5,639 bases of DNA from JADJLQ01 sp034439915 (GCA_034439915.1 JAWXBI010000288.1:1-5639); one strand, 5' to 3'. Shown: positions 1 to 5,639, numbered from the stretch's first letter. Notes: generated by a model from the sequence alone, not told the origin. Translations and numbers: made by a program.

Positions 1-1
1 A

Positions 2-91
2 ATCGTTAAATTGTCAGACACCCTATCAACCTCCCCCAACGGATCGGGGCTTAACCTCAACCGTGAGGTTAAAACTTTACTGCAGGATTAA
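2..91 (+). CDS. possible C-terminal end of a truncated upstream gene
   Basis: A plus-strand frame is open from the window edge to a TAA at 89-91, giving 29 residues that end in REVKTLLQD. I do not recognise the protein. Its composition is protein-like (Ser, Asn, Leu and charged residues, mixed third codon positions). Its stop would share a TTAA with the stop of the facing glycosyltransferase gene, a common arrangement for convergent bacterial genes. An open frame of this length also arises easily by chance, so this is a weak call that the neighbouring sequence to the left would settle. Confidence 0.25.
   Translation: MVKLSDTLSTSPNGSGLNLNREVKTLLQD
51..72. terminator. terminator-like hairpin at convergent gene ends
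   Basis: TTAACCTCA (51-59) and TGAGGTTAA (64-72) form a perfect 9-bp stem with a 4-base loop, starting 15 bases beyond the stop of the minus-strand glycosyltransferase gene. No run of U follows on either strand, so it is not a textbook intrinsic terminator. Position and perfect pairing suggest 3'-end formation or RNA protection. A weaker CCCC/GGGG pairing (34-37 with 46-49) lies just beyond it. If the plus-strand frame ending at 91 is real, the hairpin sits inside its last codons. Confidence 0.4.
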
Positions 92-2040
92 TAATTTAGT
101 TTTTCAGTTTTTATATCTTCCAATAATTGTAAAGCAGCCAGATTAGCCGGAAAAGCAGCTAAGCTTTGTTGAATCATTTCTTCAGCCTTCTCATACAGGC
201 AGTTGTTTTTATAAATATCGGCCAGCATATAGGATACGGTTTCATTATCCGGTGCATAGTCTAAAGCGGCCAGGAAGTGTTTAATTGCAGTTGGTGCATC
301 GCCTCTCTTTATGGCCTCGAACCCCAGGTAATCGTCCTGATTTTCGCGACGGACCACAGCACATAAAGGAATACCATTGGCTTTAATGATTTTAATAGTG
401 CCTCTGGGTGGCCAGGTATGGTTAAACAATTGGTTCCGATGCACAAACCGGGAATAAAAAATACCATAATCCCAGGGTTTAGAACTCCGATCATAGTAGT
501 TGGTATAAATCAGCTTGATGTGTTTAGAGGTATCCCTTAAATAGACCTGGGCAGGATACATACAATTTGTCGCAATGGTAAAAGACTTATTTTGACGGTC
601 GATTTTTTCATGTTGGATCAACCATTCAGCAGCTTCTTTAACCGAAAGCATCCAATAATCCGTTTCAAAATTTCCGTATGCTTTTTTAACTCCTCCTAAT
701 AATGGGTTGAAATAAACATATTGATAGGGGTGGAGGGAAATGATGGAGAACAGGTTTTCCGCCAACAAACCGGTAAGCAGGAGTGCCGAAAAAAGCCGGA
801 ATGCTTTTGAACTAAATGAGGTAAACCATAAATACCATCCCAGGGAGGCTATCAAAACCAGTGAGGGATATACAAACAGGAAATGTCTCCAGCCATCGTG
901 CAGCGCAGATTGTTTATAAATGGCATACAGGACAGGAAAAAGTATCGAAAATCCGAGCATAAAAATTTCCAGTCCGGATAGGTCCTGGTACCTCGGCTTG
1001 AGCAATCGGATCATAAAAAACAAACCAACTAATGAAAATAAAGGAATGGTCCTCAACATCCATTCCGGAATGTAATTCCAGGGTAAGTGGTCAGAGCTCA
1101 TGTGTTGCCCGGCAAACAACACTGAGATGGTGATGGGCTGGTGGGTAAATTCAGTTAATGCTTTTAATGGATTAAGGAGGGGATTGGCAAGGGCATAAGG
1201 CCAAAAAACAATGCCTGCCAGATAAGCGAGAAAGCCCACTATCAGCGTGTAAACGCCACTCCGGAACATTGCCTTTTTATCAAAATGCTGAGTACTGCGT
1301 GAATCCTGGAATAAAAAAAGGGCTACGAATAAAAAAAGATAGAGGATGAGCAACAATCCACCTGCTCTGGTATTCAATGCGATCATTACCCCCGTGATGA
1401 TCCCAATCATAGAGCCGGCAGTGGGTTTGGGCAATTCCCTGATAAATTTTGAGATAAAATATAAGGCCATGATATAACCCGCTGCAAAAGGTATATCCTT
1501 GGGATTTATCATGGCGTCACCCAAAAACCTGGGACTCAAAAGCATCAAGACCAGGGTTAAAAAAGCCAGGGGCCAGCCTCCTATTTGTTTGCCAAACAGG
1601 CTGGCAAATAATATAGCTATGAATCCAAAAACGGCACACAAAACCCTGCGTATGGAATGGTAGGCAGGCGTATATTCATCGGTCAATCCCATGAGTTTAT
1701 TCAGGGATATGGCGGTCAAATCAAATAAACCACCGTATAAATGCATATTGCCATCCCGTACATATAATGCGGAGGTGTCCTTACCGAAAGAGGAATAATA
1801 ACTCCATAACTTCTGTGAATAGTTGACCTGAAATTTTTCATCCCCATTGACACCAAAATCCAAACTTATCAAAACCAGAATGAAAAAAACAATAACCGAT
1901 AAATAGGCAAAATTTTTACGGTTATACAATGAAGTGTTTTTGAAAGAAAAAAAAGAAAGTTTGCCAGAACTGGATTTGGAATGAGGTGCAATATTTAAGG
2001 AGGAGGCAGGTGATTTGCGAGTTTCTTTTTTGATGGCCAT
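88..2040 (-). CDS. GT-C (GT39/PMT-like) membrane glycosyltransferase with C-terminal TPR repeats
   Basis: A 650-residue inner-membrane protein that probably moves a sugar from a polyprenyl-phosphate donor to an acceptor on the periplasmic side. A basic, Ser-rich cytoplasmic tail (about 1-42) precedes a first membrane segment (about 43-61). GVNGDEKF follows, with the acidic pair D67-E68 expected in the first periplasmic loop of GT-C enzymes. SPRF (169-172) and NPKD (179-182) match the second conserved loop of bacterial GT39-like proteins. About ten further hydrophobic segments run to residue 434, with HDGWRHF at 381-387. YVYFNPLLGG (441-450) and ETDYW (459-463) open a soluble, probably periplasmic region. 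Two TPR-like repeats (about 571-633) end the protein. The start used is the ATG at 2040. An in-frame TTG at 2064 adds 8 residues but lies inside a candidate -7 promoter element, so I reject it. No Shine-Dalgarno sequence is visible. Fold and class are confident; the sugar and the acceptor are unknown. Confidence 0.9.
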   Translation of the reverse strand: MAIKKETRKSPASSLNIAPHSKSSSGKLSFFSFKNTSLYNRKNFAYLSVIVFFILVLISLDFGVNGDEKFQVNYSQKLWSYYSSFGKDTSALYVRDGNMHLYGGLFDLTAISLNKLMGLTDEYTPAYHSIRRVLCAVFGFIAILFASLFGKQIGGWPLAFLTLVLMLLSPRFLGDAMINPKDIPFAAGYIMALYFISKFIRELPKPTAGSMIGIITGVMIALNTRAGGLLLILYLFLFVALFLFQDSRSTQHFDKKAMFRSGVYTLIVGFLAYLAGIVFWPYALANPLLNPLKALTEFTHQPITISVLFAGQHMSSDHLPWNYIPEWMLRTIPLFSLVGLFFMIRLLKPRYQDLSGLEIFMLGFSILFPVLYAIYKQSALHDGWRHFLFVYPSLVLIASLGWYLWFTSFSSKAFRLFSALLLTGLLAENLFSIISLHPYQYVYFNPLLGGVKKAYGNFETDYWMLSVKEAAEWLIQHEKIDRQNKSFTIATNCMYPAQVYLRDTSKHIKLIYTNYYDRSSKPWDYGIFYSRFVHRNQLFNHTWPPRGTIKIIKANGIPLCAVVRRENQDDYLGFEAIKRGDAPTAIKHFLAALDYAPDNETVSYMLADIYKNNCLYEKAEEMIQQSLAAFPANLAALQLLEDIKTEKLNY

Positions 2041-2061
2041 CGGGAACGTTGGATCAGAAAC

Positions 2062-2069
2062 CAAATGTA
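2062..2069 (-). promoter_or_regulatory. candidate Bacteroidota -7 promoter element for the GT-C gene
   Basis: The minus strand reads TACATTTG here, an exact match to the Bacteroidota -7 consensus TAnnTTTG. It ends 21 bases before the ATG at 2040, so the transcript would start within the last 15-20 bases before the gene. No clear -33 TTTG is present at the usual distance, which lowers confidence. The GT2 gene in this window has the same element at nearly the same distance from its ATG (25 bases). Confidence 0.4.
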
Positions 2070-2239
2070 TTATTAATATTTCGGAGTCTAAGTCCAGGTT
2101 GTTAATTCCACAACCATTATTAAAATTATAACGCGTTTTATTTTAGTGAGTTGAATATATTTTCAGCGCTTGCCTTTTGGCGTTTATTAGGGCCTGCTGT
2201 TTAAGTTAATTAGACAAGGTTTTAAGTTCTGAGTATGTA

Positions 2240-2499
2240 GGGGGTGACCAAAAAGCGAAATGAATTAGGGTTAATATTGGTTCGAGGTCTTTAGACATTC
2301 GAACAGCCTTAGGCGGCGCCATAGCTTGATATTTAAGCAATGAATTAATTATTTGTTTTTCAGCAAAATATAAAACTATTGCGCCGCCGCTCCACAGTTT
2401 CACTGCTGCGGCTGTTTGAAGTCCAGATCGGTCGGGAGAGAACTTCAAGCCAATATCAAACAACTTTTTCCTTTGCCGTTAGCCTTTTTGGTCAGCCCC
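2240..2499. mobile_element. inner 260-bp palindromic element with 16-bp terminal inverted repeats
   Basis: GGGGGTGACCAAAAAG (2240-2255) is matched by the inverted copy CTTTTTGGTCAGCCCC (2484-2499), 15 of 16 bases identical. Both ends are flanked by TA (2238-2239 and 2500-2501). Further inward the two halves still pair in blocks: TATTGG (2275-2280) with CCAATA (2450-2455), 2281-2288 with 2442-2449 allowing G-U pairs, 2301-2308 with GGCTGTTT (2410-2417), and the central hairpin 2312-2388. The right half is longer by two short insertions. The element is therefore a decayed, nearly full-length palindrome, as expected of a foldback MITE. It lies off-centre inside the outer inverted repeats, consistent with nesting. 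No transposase is present. Confidence 0.5.
2312..2388. repeat. long central hairpin with a GC-rich base
   Basis: GGCGGCGC (2312-2319) pairs perfectly with GCGCCGCC (2381-2388). The stem continues inward to about 2334/2366 with only three mismatches, so 23 of 26 or more positions pair and a loop of about 31 bases remains. The GC-rich base stands out against the AT-rich surroundings. It forms the centre of the inner palindromic element. If transcribed on either strand it would fold strongly. Confidence 0.65.
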
Positions 2500-2538
2500 T
2501 AATTTATCCAAATATCAGTATCTCAAGTCACCGAAATA

Positions 2539-2556
2539 ATCCCGAAATTTCGGGAT
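2539..2556. repeat. perfect 18-bp palindrome
   Basis: ATCCCGAAATTTCGGGAT is its own reverse complement. It lies 39 bases right of the inner element, still inside the outer inverted repeats. Candidate roles are a dispersed palindromic repeat, an operator for a dimeric regulator, or part of a mobile element's structure. The window holds only this copy, so none can be chosen. Confidence 0.6.
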
Positions 2557-2792
2557 CGATGCACATACAACCCCAAAATATCACTTACAAATGCATGGTT
2601 TTAAAGGAATAATCGCCTATTGCCTTGCATTAGTTTCAATAATTGTTCTGATATGTTGCTGATTTTAATTGAACTAGATATTTATCAGCAGGCCCTAATT
2701 AAGTCCGGTTCATTTTCTTATTTTGCATGAGTTAAGACCGAATTCTATCCTTATTAACTATCTAATAGCTGGAAATAGCCCGATTCTATGCC

Positions 2793-3449
2793 ATGATGAA
2801 GTATTTTAAGAAACTGCTGAGCATCCCCGCCTTTTACCACTATTCCAGGCAAGTTTTATTGTTGGGTATGCCGCTTAAAAAATGGGCTGAATACGGCAAT
2901 TATAACCATTCTAATGAAAGGATTGCCGATCTGGGTTGTGGGCCTTCAGACATCCTGAGGTATGTCGACAAAAATAATCCTCCCGGGTTTTACCTGGGTA
3001 TAGATATTTCGGCAAGGTATCTGAAACAAGCTGAATTAAAAGCCAAAAAATTAAACCTGAACCATACGTTTGTCCGCCTGGATCTGAGTCAACTGTCCGT
3101 TGATCGGGACCTGAAGACACAATTGATCGGAATTTTGGATGAATTTAAAATCACTACAGTCAATTTATTCGGAGTCATTCACCACATAGACGATCCATCG
3201 GTCGTTACCACTTTAAATACTGTTTACGCCGCAGAGACCGTCCAGTCATTAAATACCCAGGATGTGTTGGTCATGGATAACAACAAAATCAATAATTTTT
3301 ATGCTTCCCTGGACCGGGGTGAATATGTCAGAACGGAACAAGAATATGACGATTTGATGGATAATACAACATGGGATAAAAAAGATAAAATGTGGTCACA
3401 GGCTGGGGTAAGCAAGGTAAAATATATACATTATCGGCTCAGTAAATAG
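2793..3449 (+). CDS. class I SAM-dependent methyltransferase
   Basis: A 218-residue soluble, cytoplasmic protein with the Rossmann-type SAM-binding signature. Motif I is IADLGCGPSD (44-53), giving the GxG loop. An acidic residue that would bind the ribose follows in YLGIDIS (D71). D97 in VRLDLS would sit near the adenine. The motif-IV-like stretch LFGVIHHIDDP (125-135) has the HHIDDP pattern usual in small-molecule or lipid methyltransferases. The C-terminal half, with RTEQEYDDLM (180-189), probably contacts the substrate, which cannot be told from sequence. Length is normal for the family. Two adjacent ATG codons (2793, 2796) could start it. A two-codon ATG-CCA-TGA overlaps the start at 2788. 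No Shine-Dalgarno is seen. It diverges from the GT-C gene and converges on the oxidoreductase gene with 26 bases between stops, where only the short GTCCGGAC palindrome (3461-3468) could act as a stop signal. Context suggests glycan or lipid modification. Confidence 0.88.
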   Translation: MMKYFKKLLSIPAFYHYSRQVLLLGMPLKKWAEYGNYNHSNERIADLGCGPSDILRYVDKNNPPGFYLGIDISARYLKQAELKAKKLNLNHTFVRLDLSQLSVDRDLKTQLIGILDEFKITTVNLFGVIHHIDDPSVVTTLNTVYAAETVQSLNTQDVLVMDNNKINNFYASLDRGEYVRTEQEYDDLMDNTTWDKKDKMWSQAGVSKVKYIHYRLSK

Positions 3450-3475
3450 AGCTGTGGCCGGTCCGGACAAAATGA

Positions 3476-4615
3476 TTAAAATTCCTTCCCTAATATTTTT
3501 TCAACTTCGTAGATCGAATTTATTTTCCCGGAAAACAAACAATAAAAAGAAGGACGGTCGCTACGTTTGACCATTTCCGTAGGACGGGCATCATCCATCA
3601 CGCTTGATTTTAATTTTGCTTTGAGGGTAAACAATGAATGGATATACTGCATGGCAATATCCGGATTTAAGTATTGTTTTATCTGACGGATCATTTTTTC
3701 CTGATTGGATACCGGTTTGGCTATACATGCATTACAGTTGGAAACAAATTCCGGCTGGCAGTTTTTGTTAACCTGTTGACAATCAAATTCCGGCTGCCGG
3801 GCATAAGATGATTTATGATGGGTATACAACACTGAAGTCAGGGAGATATGACCCGAATTCCCATAGGGGATAAACGAAGCAAAGGGTCCATCAATTATGG
3901 TCAAGCCGGTATGCCACAGTGTCGGTGAATCCATCAAAACAATTTCAGCAATTTCGTACATCAGGTCCAGATCTTCTGTGCCAAAAATGGAATTGATCGT
4001 GTTGGTTCCTGTGTAGGTAGCATTGATGACAACAGCAGTTTTTAATTTTTGAAGTTCCAGAGAACCATTAAGGGAAAAGTCTACCTTCCAGTTTTGTTGC
4101 ACTTTCTCTGCCTGTATGATTTTTGTATTTAACAGCACAGCGATGTTTTTATTGGCTTCCAGTCTTTCTATGTAGAATCCGGCAATCTCGGTTGGGTCAA
4201 AGCTGTATTCCTCTGTAAGGTATAAGGCTTCTATATGATCCATTTTAAAAAGCGGATGTTGATGGACTTTGCGAGCCTCGATGTGAACTGTATTACAAAA
4301 TTGTTCAAACTGGCTGCTGGTAGTGCGTGAGGACGATTGGTCAATGGCATAATAATTTTCAAAACGGGCATTGATAAATTTTTTATGATCCGATGTAAAT
4401 CGTTGTTTGTATTCCTGGGCCATTAAAGCGGTGGGAATGCTCCTGGGGTAATGATATCCTCCATGCAACCTGCCCTGATTGACCAGGGATGCTTTTGAAA
4501 ACAATTCGGCTTCTTTTTCGATCAGCCCTATTTTATAGTTTTTTCCGGCGAGATACAGTGCGGTGTAGGCTCCGAAGATTCCTCCACCAATGATGACAAA
4601 ATCAAATTCCCGCAT
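3476..4615 (-). CDS. FAD-dependent oxidoreductase (DAO family)
   Basis: A 379-residue protein of the D-amino-acid-oxidase-like flavoprotein superfamily, probably cytoplasmic. The N-terminal dinucleotide-binding fold reads FDFVIIGGGIFG (GGGIFG at 10-15), and E33 in LIEKE would bind the adenosine ribose. A conserved-looking flavin-site segment NQGRLHGGYHYP lies at 46-57. The substrate domain follows. The C-terminal FAD-binding part carries DDARP (341-345) and FSGKINSIYEVEKIL (361-375). Four cysteines at 279, 286, 294 and 297 form a tight cluster discussed in the findings. The ATG at 4615 puts the FAD motif at the usual distance from the N terminus. The TTG at 4657 would add 14 hydrophobic residues and is unlikely. 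It lies downstream of the GT2 gene on the same strand, 134 bases after that gene's stop, so co-transcription is possible. Related proteins occur in surface-polysaccharide loci, but the substrate here is unknown. Confidence 0.87.
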   Translation of the reverse strand: MREFDFVIIGGGIFGAYTALYLAGKNYKIGLIEKEAELFSKASLVNQGRLHGGYHYPRSIPTALMAQEYKQRFTSDHKKFINARFENYYAIDQSSSRTTSSQFEQFCNTVHIEARKVHQHPLFKMDHIEALYLTEEYSFDPTEIAGFYIERLEANKNIAVLLNTKIIQAEKVQQNWKVDFSLNGSLELQKLKTAVVINATYTGTNTINSIFGTEDLDLMYEIAEIVLMDSPTLWHTGLTIIDGPFASFIPYGNSGHISLTSVLYTHHKSSYARQPEFDCQQVNKNCQPEFVSNCNACIAKPVSNQEKMIRQIKQYLNPDIAMQYIHSLFTLKAKLKSSVMDDARPTEMVKRSDRPSFYCLFSGKINSIYEVEKILGKEF

Positions 4616-4689
4616 AAAAGTCAAGGTGAATACCGGATGAAACAATAAGAAATCCAATAAACAGGACCATGCGAGGAAACATCATGAGA

Positions 4690-4749
4690 TCAGGCTCCAT
4701 CCGGCTTAAATCGTTTTAATTTATTAATGGATTTTAAATATTCCACTGT
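4690..4749 (-). other. in-frame extension of the GT2 gene past its amber stop
   Basis: Directly after the TAG at 4752-4750 the same frame stays open for 19 codons, TVEYLKSINKLKRFKPDGA, up to a TGA at 4692-4690. The stretch looks like the amphipathic tail that usually follows the conserved 'W-x-D-S-x-V-R' end of DPM1-like GT2 enzymes. One base change (CAG to TAG) would explain the stop. With the extension the protein would be about 238 residues, and the gap to the next gene falls to 74 bases. TAG also ends the methyltransferase gene here, so there is no sign of general amber recoding. Confidence 0.5.
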
Positions 4750-5406
4750 CTATGGTAGAATACGTACATGACTTCCCACTGAATCCGTCCATTCGACTGG
4801 TAATTCATAGACCTTCAGGTTTAACCATTCGGCTACAGCTAATAATTCAGTCGAAAAAAACCACCCTTTGCTTTTTGCCCCACCGGAATACAGTTTTGGA
4901 TAGACTTCTCTTTTCATAAATTTGAATCCACACATGCCATCTGAAAAATGGACGCCCAAATAGTGCCTGGCGATAAAATTAAAACATCGGGATGTGAACC
5001 CCCGAATAAAACTTCTGTCGATGACTACTGAATTTTTTGTTAGCCTCGAGCCATATACGAGGTCATCACCAGCGTCCAATCGCCATAATACGTGTTTGAA
5101 ATGCTTCAGATCCGTAGCCAAATCGAGGTCCATATAACCTATGAAATCAGCAGTAGATTGATTCCAGGAAGTTTGTAAAGCCAGGCCCACTCCTTTTTCC
5201 TCCAATCTCAAATATTTTATCCACGAATAGTCCAGGACTAATTTTTCTCCAATGGCCTGGGTCTGATCGGTGGACCCATTATCTGCAATTATTATTTTCC
5301 AACCCGTATAGGAGGACAAATTTCTCTCTATAAAATCGGACAATAGCAGGACATTTTTTCTGAGTATTTTTTCTTCATTTAGTACAGGAATACTTATTTC
5401 AAACAT
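4750..5406 (-). CDS. GT2 family glycosyltransferase, polyprenyl-phosphate-hexose synthase type (DPM1-like)
   Basis: A 218-residue GT-A fold enzyme with no membrane segment, expected on the cytoplasmic face of the inner membrane. It probably transfers a hexose from a nucleotide sugar to a polyprenyl phosphate. The N terminus reads SIPVLNEEKIL (5-15). ADNGSTD (41-47) supplies the nucleotide-binding aspartates. EKGVGLALQTSW (70-81) is the usual glycine-rich loop. MDLDLATD (92-99) holds the DxD metal site at D93 and D95. YGSRL (118-122), DGMCGFKFMKREV (156-168) and FSTELLAVAEW (184-194) are typical later motifs. The protein stops abruptly after VGSHVRILP, where relatives normally continue, and the frame beyond the TAG encodes a suitable tail. 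The start is the ATG at 5406, right before the usual first beta strand; a -7 promoter element lies 25 bases upstream. Its product could supply the GT-C enzyme at 88-2040. Family is confident; sugar specificity is not determined. Confidence 0.88.
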   Translation of the reverse strand: MFEISIPVLNEEKILRKNVLLLSDFIERNLSSYTGWKIIIADNGSTDQTQAIGEKLVLDYSWIKYLRLEEKGVGLALQTSWNQSTADFIGYMDLDLATDLKHFKHVLWRLDAGDDLVYGSRLTKNSVVIDRSFIRGFTSRCFNFIARHYLGVHFSDGMCGFKFMKREVYPKLYSGGAKSKGWFFSTELLAVAEWLNLKVYELPVEWTDSVGSHVRILP

Positions 5407-5431
5407 AGACTTCTTTCATCGCTATAAAGTT

Positions 5432-5439
5432 CAAAGTTA
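5432..5439 (-). promoter_or_regulatory. candidate Bacteroidota -7 promoter element for the GT2 gene
   Basis: The minus strand reads TAACTTTG, an exact TAnnTTTG match, ending 25 bases before the GT2 ATG at 5406. The upstream spacer is very AT-rich and no TTTG is seen at the usual -33 distance, so the match is partial. If real, the GT2 gene has its own promoter, separate from the gene at the right edge, and could carry the oxidoreductase gene with it. Confidence 0.4.
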
Positions 5440-5532
5440 AATTTTAAAATATATTACCCTCTGGTGGTATTGTTTTGGATCTATGAAGCTAAATATTATG
5501 GGCCGGTTTGGAGATTTCTTCCCGGGTAAAGG

Positions 5533-5639
5533 CTAAGATTCCATAACTAAAGTCGTCACAGCCCTGGTTACATATTCATAGGAATGTTTAGAATCATATT
5601 TTTTTATCGCACAATCCTTGGATGCAATATATTGACTAT
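5533..5639 (-). CDS. C-terminal fragment of an unidentified protein, cut by the window edge
   Basis: On the minus strand a frame is open from the right edge to a TAG at 5535-5533, giving 34 residues. It includes KKYDSKHSYEYVTRAVTT and ends in LVMES. The composition and codon use look like real coding sequence, and the other two minus-strand frames are closed by stops in this stretch. I do not recognise the family from the tail. It has the same direction as the GT2 gene, 126 bases upstream of it, so it may be an earlier gene of the same glycan region. Confidence 0.5.
   Translation of the reverse strand, partial: SQYIASKDCAIKKYDSKHSYEYVTRAVTTLVMES

Larger units (their letters stand above)
2190..2695. 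mobile_element. outer inverted-repeat element, MITE-like or IS remnant
   Basis: ATTAGGGCCTGCTG (2186-2199) has a perfect 14-base inverted copy, CAGCAGGCCCTAAT (2686-2699). If TA is the duplicated target, the element proper runs from GGGCCTGCTG to CAGCAGGCCC, 506 bases, flanked by TA at 2188-2189 and 2696-2697. A TA target duplication is typical of the IS630/Tc1-mariner group, but here TA could equally be part of the repeat. No transposase is encoded, so it would be non-autonomous or decayed. A second inverted pair, TGCTGAT (2657-2663) with ATCAGCA (2684-2690), adds a subterminal hairpin at the right end. No family is recognised with certainty. Confidence 0.4.
2070..2792. other. gene-free divergent intergenic region carrying repeats
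   Basis: About 720 bases separate the divergent GT-C and methyltransferase genes, and I find no convincing gene here. 2070-2187 is AT-rich upstream sequence with an imperfect palindrome centred on AACGCGTT (2130-2137). 2188-2697 holds the nested inverted-repeat structures listed separately. 2698-2792 is the leader of the methyltransferase gene; TATTTTG (2719-2725) only approximates a -7 element. The open frames on both strands between 2206 and 2612 start with TTG and overlay the palindromic arms, so I treat them as by-products of the repeat. Confidence 0.75.

Noticed and set aside
309..494. Minus-strand 61-codon frame inside the GT-C gene
   Set aside because: It lies wholly within the strongly supported GT-C coding sequence in another frame.
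2120..2147. AT-rich quasi-palindrome centred on AACGCGTT
   Set aside because: Only the central 8 bases pair perfectly and the flanks have several mismatches; not enough to call an operator.
2206..2463. Minus-strand 85-codon open frame starting with TTG
   Set aside because: It lies across the arms of the inner palindrome, uses a weak start, has no recognisable domain, and its openness is explained by the mirrored sequence.
2379..2612. Plus-strand 77-codon open frame starting with TTG
   Set aside because: It begins inside the GC-rich hairpin arm, runs through the right terminal repeat and the 18-bp palindrome, and shows no protein-family features.
2186..2699. Intact insertion sequence
   Set aside because: No frame in the interval has the length or motifs of a transposase, so only a non-autonomous or decayed element is supported.
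2911..3120. Minus-strand 69-codon frame inside the methyltransferase gene
   Set aside because: It is antisense to the SAM-binding region of a well-supported gene and has no features of its own.
3450..3475. CCGGTCCGG/GTCCGGAC short palindrome between convergent genes as an intrinsic terminator
   Set aside because: The stem is too short and no T tract follows on either strand.
4602..4685. Minus-strand 27-codon hydrophobic peptide frame (MMFPRMVLFIGFLIVSSG...) overlapping the start of the FAD oxidoreductase gene
   Set aside because: It could be a leader or a small membrane peptide, but there is no ribosome site, no promoter and no evidence of conservation; hydrophobic short frames are common in T-rich leaders.

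Overview
The window looks like a chromosomal piece from a member of the Bacteroidota, possibly a Saprospiraceae-like lineage. That placement is an inference. It rests on AT-leaning DNA, the near absence of Shine-Dalgarno sequences before the genes, two matches to the Bacteroidota -7 promoter element (TAnnTTTG), and protein sequence style. No rRNA, tRNA, CRISPR array, toxin-antitoxin, phage or plasmid gene is visible.

Layout from left to right. (1) A possible tail of a plus-strand gene (2-91) meets, tail to tail, a long minus-strand gene (88-2040). That gene encodes a GT-C (GT39/PMT-like) membrane glycosyltransferase with a periplasmic tail ending in two TPR-like repeats; an inverted repeat lies at the junction. 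(2) A gene-free stretch of about 720 bases (2070-2792) holds two nested inverted-repeat structures, each bounded by TA dinucleotides, with a long internal hairpin. They resemble MITEs or a decayed insertion sequence. A perfect 18-base palindrome lies beside the inner one. (3) A plus-strand class I SAM-dependent methyltransferase (2793-3449). (4) A minus-strand FAD-dependent oxidoreductase of the DAO type (3476-4615), only 26 bases from the methyltransferase stop. (5) A minus-strand GT2 glycosyltransferase of the polyprenyl-phosphate-hexose synthase type (4750-5406). Its frame continues past an amber stop with family-like sequence. (6) The C-terminal end of one more minus-strand gene at the right edge (5533-5639).

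A methyltransferase, an FAD oxidoreductase, a GT2 and a GT-C together suggest surface glycan or glycolipid synthesis. A plausible link, not proven here, is that the GT2 enzyme makes a polyprenyl-phosphate sugar on the cytoplasmic side and the GT-C enzyme uses such a donor on the periplasmic side. The genes do not form one operon: the GT-C gene and the methyltransferase diverge around the repeat region, and the methyltransferase converges on the oxidoreductase.

The coding content is fairly ordinary for Bacteroidota. The two points most worth a second look are the nested TA-flanked inverted repeats with their branched folding potential, and the apparent premature amber codon in the GT2 gene.
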